DNA of 56,527 nucleotides from Lachnospiraceae bacterium (GTDB taxonomy: Bacteria > Bacillota > Clostridia > Lachnospirales > Lachnospiraceae), in assembly GCA_017622875.1 (NCBI GenBank), contig JAGAQG010000005.1, positions 1 to 56,527 on the forward strand, written 5' to 3'. The notes under the pieces are model-generated. The model saw only the letters and a program-made list of their open reading frames with translations. It was not told the DNA's origin and made no database searches. A program made the position numbers and the translations under genes. Within the stretch, counting starts at the first letter, position 1; every line of letters begins with the position of its first letter. Below, in pieces: positions 17,931 through 27,288 of this stretch.

Positions 17931-18842
17931 ATGACACTGACACAGTTAAAATATGTGGTGACCGTAGCAGGCGAAAAATCTATGAATGAAGCGGCGAAAA
18001 AGCTGTTTATCTCTCAGCCTAGTTTGTCAACTGCCATCAGGGAGCTTGAAACGGAAATCGGTATTGAGGTTTTCAGGAGAACCAGCAGAGGCATCGTGGT
18101 GACACCGGAGGGCGAAGAATTCATTGGCTATGCCAGACAGGTCACGGAGCAATGTGAACTTATTGATACAAAATATATCCAAAAAGAGAATGTGAAACGC
18201 AAATTTGGGGTTTCTATGCAGCATTATACTTTTGCAGTCAATGCTTTTGTGGAGATGGTAAAGCAGTTCGGCATGGAAAAATATGAATTTGCGGTGAGGG
18301 AGACGAAGACCTATGAAGTGATCGAGGATGTAAAGAATTTCAAAAGTGAGATAGGTGTCCTTTATGTGAATGAATTTAATTATAAGGTACTGAATAAACT
18401 GTTTACAGAGTATGAGCTGGAATTTCATGAACTTTTGAGATGCAGTATTTACGTATATTTATGGAAGGGGCACCCGCTGGCAGAGCAGGAAGAGATTACG
18501 CTGGAAGAGCTTGAAAACTATCCGTGTCTGTCGTTCGAACAGGGAAATTATAACTCATTTTATTTTGCAGAAGAGGTATTAAGCAATTATCAGTATAAGC
18601 AGCTGATTAAGGCAAATGATCGCGCGACACTTTTGAATCTGATGATTGGGCTGAATGGATATACTCTTTGTTCCGGTATTATCTGCGAGGAACTGAATGG
18701 TTCGGAGTATTGTGCAGTGAAATTAAAATCTGATGAAGTAATGTCTATTGGATATTTGAAACGAAAGGGCATTGCCCTTAGCGAACTGGGGCAAAAATAT
18801 GTAGAAGAGCTTTCGAAATATAAAGACAAAGCTTTAGGATAA
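17931..18842 (+). CDS. LysR-family regulator of the sulfur operon
   Basis: The 303-residue product has a LysR winged helix at residues 1-60 ([20 protein letters not shown] and [15 protein letters not shown]) and a C-terminal ligand-binding domain. It lies between metY and cysK, 34 and 25 bases from each, so it probably senses a sulfur metabolite such as O-acetylserine and controls its own operon. The ligand is inferred from context only. The ribosome site AAAGGAAG precedes the ATG. Confidence 0.88.
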   Translation: MTLTQLKYVVTVAGEKSMNEAAKKLFISQPSLSTAIRELETEIGIEVFRRTSRGIVVTPEGEEFIGYARQVTEQCELIDTKYIQKENVKRKFGVSMQHYTFAVNAFVEMVKQFGMEKYEFAVRETKTYEVIEDVKNFKSEIGVLYVNEFNYKVLNKLFTEYELEFHELLRCSIYVYLWKGHPLAEQEEITLEELENYPCLSFEQGNYNSFYFAEEVLSNYQYKQLIKANDRATLLNLMIGLNGYTLCSGIICEELNGSEYCAVKLKSDEVMSIGYLKRKGIALSELGQKYVEELSKYKDKALG

Positions 18843-18867
18843 ATGTGAATATGAGGAGGAAATTGTG

Positions 18868-19803
18868 ATGAGTGATATTAAATTAAGTGCATTGGAATTG
18901 GTGGGAAAGACACCACTTTTAAAAATCAGCCGATATAGTGAGCAGGTAGGGGCGACAGAGGCGAATGTTTTAGCAAAATTGGAATATTTAAATCCGGCAG
19001 GTTCTGCGAAAGACCGTGTGGGTCTTGAAATGATTGAGGATGCAGAAAGAAAGGGACTTTTAAAACCAGGAGCTACCATTATAGAACCTACTTCTGGAAA
19101 TACAGGAATCGGTCTTGCTATGGCAGCAGCTGTGAAAGGATATAAAGCAATTCTTACGTTACCGGAAACTATGAGTGAGGAAAGAAGAACTCTGCTTCGT
19201 GCCTATGGGGCAGAGCTTGTTCTGACAGAAGGTGCGAAAGGAATGGCGGGAGCCATTGCAAAAGCAGAGGAGCTTCGGGATTCCATTCCGGGAGCGATCA
19301 TTTTAGGTCAGTTTGACAATCCTGCAAATGCGGATGCTCACAGAAAGACAACAGGTCCTGAAATCTGGGAACAGACAGATGGTGCAGTAGATGTTTTTGT
19401 GTCCGCAGTGGGAACCGGTGGAACTATTACTGGAGTGGGAGAATATTTGAAATCCATGAATCCTGCGATTCAGGTAATTGCTGTGGAGCCGGCATCCAGC
19501 CCGGTATTATCCGGTGGTCAGGCAGGACCTCATAAGATTCAGGGAATTGGTGCGGGATTTGTACCGAAGGTATTAAATACAGATATTTATGATGAAATCA
19601 TTACTGTAGAAAATGATGATGCATTTAAGGAAGGCGCGAGATTTGGAATTACAGAAGGGGTTCTTGTGGGAATTTCTTCCGGTGCAGCATTGAAGGCGGC
19701 AACAGAGGTGGCGAAACGCCCTGAAAATGTGGGGAAGAATATTGTGGTGCTTTTGCCGGATTCAGGGGACAGATATTTATCTACACCGTTGTTTAAACAG
19801 TAA
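18868..19803 (+). CDS. cysK: Cysteine synthase (O-acetylserine sulfhydrylase)
   Basis: CysK forms cysteine from O-acetylserine and sulfide. The 311-residue chain has the PLP lysine Lys48 in PAGSAKDR, the substrate loop TSGNTG (75-80), and the PLP phosphate-binding [14 protein letters not shown] three bases earlier is open, but ATG 18868 has GAGGAGG eight bases upstream. Last gene of the metY operon. Confidence 0.95.
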   Translation: MSDIKLSALELVGKTPLLKISRYSEQVGATEANVLAKLEYLNPAGSAKDRVGLEMIEDAERKGLLKPGATIIEPTSGNTGIGLAMAAAVKGYKAILTLPETMSEERRTLLRAYGAELVLTEGAKGMAGAIAKAEELRDSIPGAIILGQFDNPANADAHRKTTGPEIWEQTDGAVDVFVSAVGTGGTITGVGEYLKSMNPAIQVIAVEPASSPVLSGGQAGPHKIQGIGAGFVPKVLNTDIYDEIITVENDDAFKEGARFGITEGVLVGISSGAALKAATEVAKRPENVGKNIVVLLPDSGDRYLSTPLFKQ

Positions 19804-19843
19804 TCTTGTTATGAGAGATTCAAACCAATGAATATGAAGTGAT

Positions 19844-19891
19844 ACAGAACTCCAACAATTTTGTGAAGAATTGTTGGAGTTCTGTAATTTT
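19844..19891 (+). terminator. Long-stem terminator after cysK
   Basis: A perfect 17-bp stem pairs 19844-19860 with 19869-19885 around the loop TTGTGAAG, followed by AATTTT. The stem is longer than most intrinsic terminators, and the T-run is only moderate. Confidence 0.75.
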
Positions 19892-19996
19892 GAATAGCGC
19901 CAAAATAAGGAAGAATAGGTCCTGAATTATAATTTTTGCTTTTCGTTTAGAGGTATATCATGTAAGATGATAATATGAATTGAAAGGGAGAAAAGA

Positions 19997-20527
19997 ATGA
20001 AACTATACATTACACGTCATGGAGAAACATTGCGTAACTCAGAACAGCGAGTGCTTGGCCGTACTGATGACCCATTAAGTGAAAAAGGATTAAAACAGGC
20101 GGCAGAACTTGCAGAGAAAATGAAAGATATCGAAATTGACATGATTTTTGTGTCTCCACTGTCCCGTGCAAGACAGACAGCGCAGGCGGTGGCAGATGTT
20201 AAAGGCTTGATACCAATCGTGGATGAAAGACTGATCGAAACAAATTTTGGCGACTTTGAGGGTGTTGACCGCTGGTGCGAGGAATATCAGGCAGCCAAAC
20301 GTGATCATTTTAAGAGATACCCAAATGGAGAATCTTATTTTGATATGGCATACAGGATTTATAACTTCCTGTTTGAAATCAGGGACAAGTATCCGGATAA
20401 AAAAGTGCTGGTGGTATCTCACGGAGGAGTCTGTCGCATTATCTGTAATTATTTTTGCGATATGGAAAATGAAGAATTTGTGCAGCACGCTTTTCCGAAT
20501 TGCGGCTTGGAAGAGTTTGAATTATAA
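19997..20527 (+). CDS. Histidine phosphatase family protein
   Basis: This 176-residue protein has the phosphohistidine motif TRHGETLRN (residues 6-14) and the second histidine in VSHGGVCR. The family includes cofactor-dependent phosphoglycerate mutases and broad phosphatases such as CobC and PhoE; the short length favours a phosphatase. The substrate is unknown. Dabb and DUF2812 genes follow on the same strand. The ribosome site AAAGGGAG is well placed. Confidence 0.88.
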   Translation: MKLYITRHGETLRNSEQRVLGRTDDPLSEKGLKQAAELAEKMKDIEIDMIFVSPLSRARQTAQAVADVKGLIPIVDERLIETNFGDFEGVDRWCEEYQAAKRDHFKRYPNGESYFDMAYRIYNFLFEIRDKYPDKKVLVVSHGGVCRIICNYFCDMENEEFVQHAFPNCGLEEFEL

Positions 20528-20617
20528 TATATTTAAAAATATTGAGGAAACATTTTTGAAATTCGTTAAAAATAACAGGAAAACATCTTTTGTTTTCGTA
20601 ATTTAAGGAGGTAAACT

Positions 20618-20920
20618 ATGGTTAAACACATTATTTTATGGCAGTTAAAAGATGAACTGTCAGCAGAAGAAAAGAAAGTCATCAAAGCAGAAATGAAAGA
20701 AAGTCTGGAAGGTCTGGTAGGAAAAGTTCCGGGACTTTTAGAGGTGAAAGTACAGATCGAAGGTCTTGCATCTTCAAACGCAGAAGTCATGCTGGATACA
20801 ACTTTAACTGACGAAGCGGCATTAAAAGGCTATGCGGTACATCCGAAACATGTTGCAGTTGCAGACAGCAAGGTGCGTCCGTTTACAAAAACAAGAATGT
20901 GTTTGGATTTTGAAGTATAA
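20618..20920 (+). CDS. Dabb-domain stress-responsive alpha/beta barrel protein
   Basis: The 100-residue product begins MVKHIILWQLKDELSAEEK and contains HPKHVAVADSKVRPF, both typical of the dimeric ferredoxin-like Dabb fold. Some members act as small cyclases or detoxifying proteins, but most have no known reaction. AAGGAGG precedes the ATG. A weak hairpin at about 20580-20597 separates it from the phosphatase gene, so partial uncoupling is possible. Confidence 0.85.
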   Translation: MVKHIILWQLKDELSAEEKKVIKAEMKESLEGLVGKVPGLLEVKVQIEGLASSNAEVMLDTTLTDEAALKGYAVHPKHVAVADSKVRPFTKTRMCLDFEV

Positions 20921-20931
20921 AGGAAAAAACA

Positions 20932-22149
20932 ATGTTAAAAATTTGCCCGTATCATCATTATAACCTGTCTAAAATAAAACAATGGTTGGATGAGCAGTCG
21001 TCCTGCGGCTGGGAACTGGAGAACTGGGGCATATTTTTTGTGAAATTTAAGGAAGCGCAAGGAGCAGAACCTTACATCTATCAGCTGGATATGGATGATT
21101 CGCAGGATGAACCATCCATGTTTCGCAGAGAGGAGCTTTCAAAATGCGGCTGGGAGTATGTAGTCAGCATTGGAAATACCAGAGAACATATTTATCGGCA
21201 TAAGGATAAAAATGCAAAGCAACCGAAAAATGAATCTTATATTGCGTTCAATTTGAAAAAGCTAAATAAAGAATTGTTCTGGTCAGGGATTTTCGTGCTG
21301 TTCTTGCTTTGCCTGTTTTTGGGTGTTTATATAATCAGGAATGAATTTTTATTGTTGCAGATGATGCAGCAGCGGATGGAAAGGCTGGCACTTTACATAT
21401 TTTGGATATTTTTGATAATCATCCAGACGATAGGAGAAATTTGCCAGAATGTGAAACTGCATAAATATCTGGAAACATACGACGAAGAGCTGCGTCCGGA
21501 GAAAGAAAGGGTAGAGGCTTCATATGGTTTCTATTTTCCAGCAAAACTTTTAACCTGGCTGGCTTTGGGAATTTCCGTGATTACGATACTGGGTCTGGAT
21601 AACAGACAGGAGGTGCAAACTCTTTCACAGGCAGATTTTTCTTTAAAATATGTGGATCTGGCTGAGCTTGAAGGTGGGGATTTCAAAATAGCGGATATTT
21701 TCTGGGACGAATATCCGGATGTGAATTTTGGAAATCGCATTGAATACATTCACGCACCGTTTTGTAACAGTTATTATGAAATTAACCAATATATGGAATA
21801 TAGCGGACAAGGTACAGGTACTCAGATGGAGGGTCTGTACTGGGATGTGAAAAATGAAAAAACAGCCCGGAAGCTGTTCGAGCAGGTGGTCGAATATTAC
21901 ATCAAATATTCGCAGGGTTACTATAACGTATTTCGTAAAGGACAGTATAATACGGAAGAAAACTGGGTGAAGCTGGAAGTTTCGGATGAACGTTTTACAG
22001 AGATTGCAGCGGTGGAAGGTACAGGGTATCGCTTCGAAGGTAATAAACAGGTATTTGTAAGGATTGGCAATCAAATTGTCTGTTTAAGATATTTTGGCGA
22101 ATCGGATGTGGAAACGCTTATCGAAGCGATTGCGGCAAAGTTTCTATAA
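20932..22149 (+). CDS. DUF2812 membrane protein with large C-terminal domain
   Basis: Residues about 1-85 form a DUF2812 domain (ICPYHHYNLSKIKQWLDEQ, then CGWELENWGIFFVKF). Three hydrophobic segments follow at about 105-125, 145-165 and 205-222. The last 180 residues are soluble, acidic and aromatic. With an odd number of helices, that part would lie outside the cell if the N-terminus is inside. Most DUF2812 genes sit next to a PadR regulator; none is seen here. The function is unknown. It begins 11 bases after the Dabb gene and ends the unit. Confidence 0.75.
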   Translation: MLKICPYHHYNLSKIKQWLDEQSSCGWELENWGIFFVKFKEAQGAEPYIYQLDMDDSQDEPSMFRREELSKCGWEYVVSIGNTREHIYRHKDKNAKQPKNESYIAFNLKKLNKELFWSGIFVLFLLCLFLGVYIIRNEFLLLQMMQQRMERLALYIFWIFLIIIQTIGEICQNVKLHKYLETYDEELRPEKERVEASYGFYFPAKLLTWLALGISVITILGLDNRQEVQTLSQADFSLKYVDLAELEGGDFKIADIFWDEYPDVNFGNRIEYIHAPFCNSYYEINQYMEYSGQGTGTQMEGLYWDVKNEKTARKLFEQVVEYYIKYSQGYYNVFRKGQYNTEENWVKLEVSDERFTEIAAVEGTGYRFEGNKQVFVRIGNQIVCLRYFGESDVETLIEAIAAKFL

Positions 22150-22167
22150 TCAAAAGAATAATTTGGA

Positions 22168-22197
22168 GCGGGAGATGTAAGTGTCTTCCGCCTTTTT
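22168..22197 (+). terminator. Terminator after the DUF2812 gene
   Basis: GCGGGAGA (22168-22175) pairs with TCTTCCGC (22184-22191) with one G-T pair, followed by CTTTTT. Confidence 0.8.
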
Positions 22198-22261
22198 CTG
22201 TATATATGACCATATTTATTTCAAAACACTGAATTTTCAAGAGTTTTCAAGAAATTTCTTC

Positions 22262-22290
22262 TTCAAATTTACAGGGTTTTCTTGTATAAT
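22262..22290 (+). promoter_or_regulatory. Sigma-A promoter of the alanine symporter operon
   Basis: TTCAAA (22262-22267) and a perfect TATAAT (22285-22290) are separated by 17 bases. Transcription would start near 22297, so an upstream GTG at 22181 cannot be the start codon. Confidence 0.65.
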
Positions 22291-22324
22291 GGCATACATA
22301 TTGAGTTTTGGAGAGGATAAGATT

Positions 22325-23701
22325 ATGTTAGAACTTATTACAAAAGTGAATGATGCGGTCAATGCTTTTGTCTGGGGTGTTCCGGCAATGGTCTGCATCA
22401 TCGGTGTAGGTATCCTGTTATCTGTTAGAACAGGATTTATTCAGTTTAGAAAATTCCCATATGCTATGAAAGCAACTCTGGGAAAGGTATTTAAGAAAAG
22501 TGAAGCAGGACATGGTTCCATTACCCCGTTTCAGGCGGTCTGTACCGCGCTTGCAGCGACTGTAGGAACCGGTAATATTGCAGGTGTGGCAGGAGCCATC
22601 GCCATCGGCGGTCCAGGTGCAGTATTCTGGATGTGGATTTCAGCTCTTCTTGGTATGTGTACAAAATTTGCCGAAGTAACACTGGCAGTGCATTTCAGAG
22701 AAAGAAATGAGCATGGCGATTATGTAGGCGGACCAATGTACTATATCAAAAATGGTCTGAGCAAAAAATGGCATTTTCTTGCAGTGCTTTATGCATTGTT
22801 TGGCGTATTGACTGTATTCGGTACAGGGAATGCAACACAGGTAAATACAATTACAACAGCGATCAATTCTGCATTATTAAACTATAATGTGATCAATGAA
22901 TCGTCTCAGGGCACGGTAAGCCTGATCATTGGTATTGTTATTACAATTGTTGTAGGAATGGTACTTCTTGGCGGTATTAAACGTATTGCCAAAGTTACAG
23001 AAAAACTCGTACCATTTATGGCAATACTTTATATTATCCTTGGTTTGGGTGTTGTAATTTTAAATATTGATATTGTACCATCAGTATTTGCTTCTATTAT
23101 TTCAGGTGCATTCAATCCATCAGCAGTAACTGGTGGTGTTGTTGGAACAATGATCGTCAGCCTGCAGAAAGGTGTTTCCAGAGGTATCTTCTCTAATGAA
23201 GCCGGTCTTGGTACAGGTTCCATCGCTCATGCAACCTCTGATACAAAAGATCCTGTAGAGCAGGGTGTATTTGGTATCTTTGAAGTATTTGCAGATACAA
23301 TCGTAATCTGTACATTAACAGCACTCACAATTCTTTGCAGTGGCGTCACGATCAGTTATGGCGTGGCAGCAGGTGCAGAGCTTACAATCAGTGGTTTTAC
23401 AGCTACCTACGGAAACTGGGTATCTATTTTTACAGCAGTTGCAATGGTTTGTTTCGCGTTCTCCACAATTTTGGGCTGGGGACTTTATGGAGCAAGATGT
23501 ATGGAGTTTCTTGGTTCTGCGAAATTTATCAAACCTTTTATGGTAGTTTATTCCTTAATGGGTATTGTAGGAGCAACCATGGATTTAGGACTGTTATGGG
23601 GAATCGCTGATACATTCAACGGTCTGATGGCAATCCCGAACTTAATTGCCCTGTTCTTATTATCAGGAACAGTGGTAAAACTTGTTAAAGAGAAGTTTTA
23701 A
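22325..23701 (+). CDS. Sodium:alanine symporter family protein (AGCS)
   Basis: A 458-residue polytopic importer of alanine or glycine driven by Na+. Family motifs are present: TPFQAVCTALAATVGTGNIAG, GGPGAVFWMWI, YVGGPMYYI and SNEAGLGTGSIAHA. The frame is open from 22181, but ATG 22325 lies eight bases after GGAGAGG and downstream of the promoter. Its TAA stop shares a base with the next ATG, so the following DUF1576 gene is translationally coupled. Confidence 0.94.
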   Translation: MLELITKVNDAVNAFVWGVPAMVCIIGVGILLSVRTGFIQFRKFPYAMKATLGKVFKKSEAGHGSITPFQAVCTALAATVGTGNIAGVAGAIAIGGPGAVFWMWISALLGMCTKFAEVTLAVHFRERNEHGDYVGGPMYYIKNGLSKKWHFLAVLYALFGVLTVFGTGNATQVNTITTAINSALLNYNVINESSQGTVSLIIGIVITIVVGMVLLGGIKRIAKVTEKLVPFMAILYIILGLGVVILNIDIVPSVFASIISGAFNPSAVTGGVVGTMIVSLQKGVSRGIFSNEAGLGTGSIAHATSDTKDPVEQGVFGIFEVFADTIVICTLTALTILCSGVTISYGVAAGAELTISGFTATYGNWVSIFTAVAMVCFAFSTILGWGLYGARCMEFLGSAKFIKPFMVVYSLMGIVGATMDLGLLWGIADTFNGLMAIPNLIALFLLSGTVVKLVKEKF

Positions 23702-24993
23702 TGAAAGAATTAATCAGGAAAAATGGTTTAAAATATTTTACGTATATTACGTTGGCGATGCTGTATTTTACAGCAGTTTGCTTTTCCCATCCTCAGGAGC
23801 TTGCAAGCGGTCTTCGGACGATCATTTTGTCCAGAGATGCTCTGGTGACGGACTACTTTGAACTGGTAGGTTATGGTCCGGCATTTCTAAATGCAGCTCT
23901 GGTCATGACGATTTCTCTGGTCATGATTGAATATGCAGAGCTGCCATTTACCGGACTTACAATGGCTGCGGTGTTTATCAATACAGGTTTCGGATTTTGG
24001 GGAAAGAATGTAGTAAATATTCTGCCAATTCATTTGGGTACGATTCTATATGCAAAAGCACATAACGTCTCTATGAGCAGATATACTTATACCGCATTGT
24101 TTGCCACCTGTCTGGCACCGTTCGTAACGGAACTGACTTATATTCTGCCATTTGGGCTTTGGAAAAATCTTGCGTTCGCGATTTTGGCCGGGATATTCAT
24201 TGGATATATTCTGCCGCCGTTGTCTCAGCATACAGCCTCTATGCATATGGGTTACAGTTTGTTTAATGTCGGATTTTCAGGCGGTACTTTAGCCTTTGTG
24301 ATGTTCTGTGTGCTGAAATCCCTTGGAATCAGCAGCGAATCAGTGTTTATATGGAAAGCGGAACGCCATCCAATGCTGATTACGGGAATCTATGTTTATC
24401 TTGTGGCAGCATTTTTACTGGGACTGTATATTAATGAAGGAAAGCTGAAAAATCTTTTAAAGATCTTTAAACATCCTGGACGAGCTGTTGCGGACTTTGT
24501 TCTCATGGATGGACCAGGTGCAACGTTAATGAATATGTCATTGACTGCAACGGCCGGCTTGACCTATGCGATGCTCATTGGTGCTGATTTTTCAGGACCG
24601 GTACTGGGGTGCCTGTTTACGGTCTTTGGATTTGCAGCTTTTGGTGCGCATCTTAGAAATTACCTTCCGGTGCTTCTTGGTGTGTATCTGTCTACATTTT
24701 TCAGTCAGCATTCGCCAACGGATGCGGGAATTCTCATTGCGGCATTTTTTGTGGTTGGTATTTCGCCGATTGCCGGACAGTTTGGTCCGATCTGGGGAAT
24801 TTTATCCGGAATGCTCCATGCATGTATTGTCATGTGTACTTCTGCAATGTATGGGGGATTGAATCTCTATAATAATGGATTTAGCTGTGGTTGGGTAGCC
24901 ATTGTGATGATACCGACGATTGAAAGTTTCATGAGAAGCTATGAAGTTCGAAAACAGAAAATAAAAGAGAAAAAGGAGAATAGAAAGCAATGA
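23701..24993 (+). CDS. DUF1576 multi-pass membrane protein
   Basis: The 430-residue product has about ten to twelve hydrophobic helices and belongs to DUF1576, a Firmicute family with no assigned function. A conserved-looking stretch HTASMHMGYSLFNVGFSGG lies near residue 180, and FSQHSPTDAGILIAAF near 340. It overlaps the symporter stop by one base and the next gene by four bases. It may be a transporter or a membrane sensor; nothing in the sequence decides. Confidence 0.8.
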   Translation: MKELIRKNGLKYFTYITLAMLYFTAVCFSHPQELASGLRTIILSRDALVTDYFELVGYGPAFLNAALVMTISLVMIEYAELPFTGLTMAAVFINTGFGFWGKNVVNILPIHLGTILYAKAHNVSMSRYTYTALFATCLAPFVTELTYILPFGLWKNLAFAILAGIFIGYILPPLSQHTASMHMGYSLFNVGFSGGTLAFVMFCVLKSLGISSESVFIWKAERHPMLITGIYVYLVAAFLLGLYINEGKLKNLLKIFKHPGRAVADFVLMDGPGATLMNMSLTATAGLTYAMLIGADFSGPVLGCLFTVFGFAAFGAHLRNYLPVLLGVYLSTFFSQHSPTDAGILIAAFFVVGISPIAGQFGPIWGILSGMLHACIVMCTSAMYGGLNLYNNGFSCGWVAIVMIPTIESFMRSYEVRKQKIKEKKENRKQ

Positions 24994-25349
24994 TTCATGA
25001 ACGAAGAAAAGTGACTAAAATTGTAGAAGAATTGACAATTTTCTTTTTTTCAATGGGTGCAACCAAAATGAATTCCGGCATCGAATACGATGGAAACGCT
25101 GCAAATATCACTTTTACATCCAACTTTCTTCCTGAGAACAAGGAAAAGGTAGCAGATTTGGAAAAATATTTTAATGAACCCAAAAATGCAGGGATGGAGG
25201 ATATTTACTGGGAGCTTGCAGGCAGTGGCGATCCGGGAGAACCGGGGCAGCTTCTGCTTCTTGGAATGATGGTCGATCAGGCGGAAGTAAAAGTAGGGGA
25301 AACTACTGCAGAATTAAAATTATACAAAAATCTGATAGAAAGATTATAA
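24990..25349 (+). CDS. Small conserved-type protein of unknown function
   Basis: This 119-residue soluble protein overlaps the DUF1576 stop through an ATGA junction. It has an N-terminal helix (RRKVTKIVEELTIFFFSMG), a beta-rich middle with GIEYDGNAANITFTSN, and a C-terminal helix ending LKLYKNLIERL. No signal peptide or known motif is seen. The tight coupling suggests a cytosolic partner of the DUF1576 membrane protein. Confidence 0.7.
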   Translation: MIHERRKVTKIVEELTIFFFSMGATKMNSGIEYDGNAANITFTSNFLPENKEKVADLEKYFNEPKNAGMEDIYWELAGSGDPGEPGQLLLLGMMVDQAEVKVGETTAELKLYKNLIERL

Positions 25350-25357
25350 GATTTCTA

Positions 25358-25392
25358 AAGCGCTCGATTGTACAATCGGGCGTTTCTTTGTT
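25358..25392 (+). terminator. Terminator after the DUF1576 unit
   Basis: A 13-bp stem (25358-25370 with 25373-25385, including G-T pairs) surrounds a minimal TGTACA centre and is followed by TTTCTTTGTT. The next gene's -10 overlaps the end of this T-rich stretch. Confidence 0.8.
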
Positions 25393-25397
25393 ATAAT
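25369..25397 (+). promoter_or_regulatory. Promoter of the HAD gene overlapping the terminator
   Basis: A perfect TATAAT lies at 25392-25397. The best -35, TGTACA at 25369-25374, is 17 bases upstream and forms the centre of the preceding terminator hairpin. Transcription would start near 25404. Confidence 0.5.
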
Positions 25398-25429
25398 AAA
25401 CGGATAGAAAATTTTTAGGAGTGTAATTT

Positions 25430-26125
25430 ATGATCAAAGTAATCTTATGGGATATAGATGCCACTTTACTGGACTTTCTTGCAGCTGAAAAAGCAGCGAT
25501 TCGTTTTTGCTTCCATAAATATGGTCTGGGAGAGTGTACGGATGAAATGCTGGGATGTTATTCCAAGATCAATAAAGGATACTGGGAAATGTTAGAACGG
25601 GGAGAAATGTCAAAAGCAGAAATTCTCGTGAATCGATTTAAGGATTTTTTTGCCTTAGAAGGCATTGAAACTGACTGTGAAAAGGAGTTTAATGATACTT
25701 ATCAGGTAGCGCTTGGAGATACCATCTGTTTCCATGATAATGGTTATGAACTTCTTAAGAAACTGGCTAAGGACTATAAGCAGTATATCGTTACAAATGG
25801 AACTTTTGTGGCACAGGAGAAAAAGCTTCGAAAATCAGGGATTGGGGAACTGGTAGACGATGTGTTCATTTCTGAATTGATTGGATTCGAGAAACCGAAT
25901 CCCCAGTTTTTTGACTATGTGTTTAAAAAAATCGGACATTATGAAAAGGATGAGCTTCTGATCATCGGAGATTCCCTGACCAGCGATATGCAGGGCGGAA
26001 ACAATGCAGGCATTATCTGCTGCTGGTATAATCCAAACCACGCAGAAAAGACAAAGAATGTAAAAATTGACCATGAAATTGACAATTTATGGCAGTTGGA
26101 GGAGATTTTGAAAACCTATGAATAA
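25430..26125 (+). CDS. YjjG-type HAD pyrimidine nucleotidase
   Basis: HAD hydrolases of this group remove phosphate from non-canonical pyrimidine nucleotides. The 231-residue protein has the nucleophile motif WDIDATLLDF with Asp8 and Asp10, motif II in YIVTNGT, the lysine in FEKPNPQFF, and the acid pair in IGDSLTSDMQGG. An Ala replaces the usual Gly after the second Asp. The C1 cap is helical. The 3' end overlaps the DUF4317 gene by eight bases. Confidence 0.87.
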   Translation: MIKVILWDIDATLLDFLAAEKAAIRFCFHKYGLGECTDEMLGCYSKINKGYWEMLERGEMSKAEILVNRFKDFFALEGIETDCEKEFNDTYQVALGDTICFHDNGYELLKKLAKDYKQYIVTNGTFVAQEKKLRKSGIGELVDDVFISELIGFEKPNPQFFDYVFKKIGHYEKDELLIIGDSLTSDMQGGNNAGIICCWYNPNHAEKTKNVKIDHEIDNLWQLEEILKTYE

Positions 26126-27239
26126 AAAAGAGATTTTAGAGATCAGAAAACAGTTTACGCCGGCCAATTGTGCAATTACACGCATCTGTGGCTGCTATGT
26201 AAATCATGAAAAAGAAAAGATCTGTCAGTCCAAACAGGCATTTTTATCCATGCCGGAGGAAGAGGCGTTCAAATATTTTGATATTTTTAAGCACACTCTT
26301 TCCGGAACTCTTGGGAAAAATATGATCAACATGGAATTTTCTCTGGATTCAGAAATGCAGGGCGGACCGCAGGAATTTTTGATGAAGCTGCGTGAGAGCG
26401 AGCTGAAAGATGATATGCTGGTGGAAGAATTCTATGATAAGATTATCGAACATTTTCGTTATGGAGAAAACTATTACATCGTATTGATCTATGCAGCGTA
26501 TGATGTTCCGGGAAAATCTACAGATGGTCTGGAAATGGATGATGCTTCGGATACTGTATTTAAGCATATTTTATGCAGTATCTGCCCGGTGAATTTAACG
26601 AAGGCGGCATTATTTTATAACCCGGAAACCAATCTGATGGAAGACCGTGTGCGTGACTGGATCGTGGAAATGCCAATGAATGGATTCTTATTTCCTGCAT
26701 TCAATGATCGTGCGACAGACGTACATAATATGCTCTACTATTCCAAAAATCCGGAAGAGCTTCAGCCGGAGTTGATCGATCAGGTATTTGGTGCTGGAAT
26801 TCCGGTAACTGCAAAAAGCCAGAAAGAAATCTTTGATGCGGTGGTTGCCGAAACTCTCGGAGAAGAATGCGAATATGAAGTAGTTCGAAATCTGCATGAT
26901 AATTTGTACGAAATGATGGAAGAACACAAGGAAGCACCGGAACCATTGGAGCTGTCTAAAATGGATGTGAAAAAGCTTTTGGAAAAGAGCGGTGCACCGG
27001 AAGAAAAAATGCAGGATTTTGAGAAGGAATTTGACACTGTGGCAGGAGAGCGTACGACCCTTCTTGCCAGCAATGTGGTAAATGTAAAGAAATTCAGTGT
27101 GGAAACACCGGATATTGTCATCAAAGTCAACCCTGAGCGAGCTGACTTGATTGAAACAATGGAAATCGAGGGAAGAAAATGTCTGGTCATTGCCATCGAT
27201 GATCACGTAGAAGTCAATGGCGTATCAGTGAAAATATAA
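26118..27239 (+). CDS. DUF4317 family protein
   Basis: The 373-residue product matches the DUF4317 family in its opening KKEILEIRKQFTPANCAITRICGCYV and length. It has no membrane segment or signal peptide. Two cysteines in RICGCYV and one in KICQSK could form a metal or redox site, which is speculation. It overlaps the HAD gene by eight bases. The biochemical role of the family is not known to me. Confidence 0.82.
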   Translation: MNKKEILEIRKQFTPANCAITRICGCYVNHEKEKICQSKQAFLSMPEEEAFKYFDIFKHTLSGTLGKNMINMEFSLDSEMQGGPQEFLMKLRESELKDDMLVEEFYDKIIEHFRYGENYYIVLIYAAYDVPGKSTDGLEMDDASDTVFKHILCSICPVNLTKAALFYNPETNLMEDRVRDWIVEMPMNGFLFPAFNDRATDVHNMLYYSKNPEELQPELIDQVFGAGIPVTAKSQKEIFDAVVAETLGEECEYEVVRNLHDNLYEMMEEHKEAPEPLELSKMDVKKLLEKSGAPEEKMQDFEKEFDTVAGERTTLLASNVVNVKKFSVETPDIVIKVNPERADLIETMEIEGRKCLVIAIDDHVEVNGVSVKI

Positions 27240-27288
27240 AAGTGCTTCAGAAAAATCTGAAAATTTACAAAAGAAATAAGGGATATTT

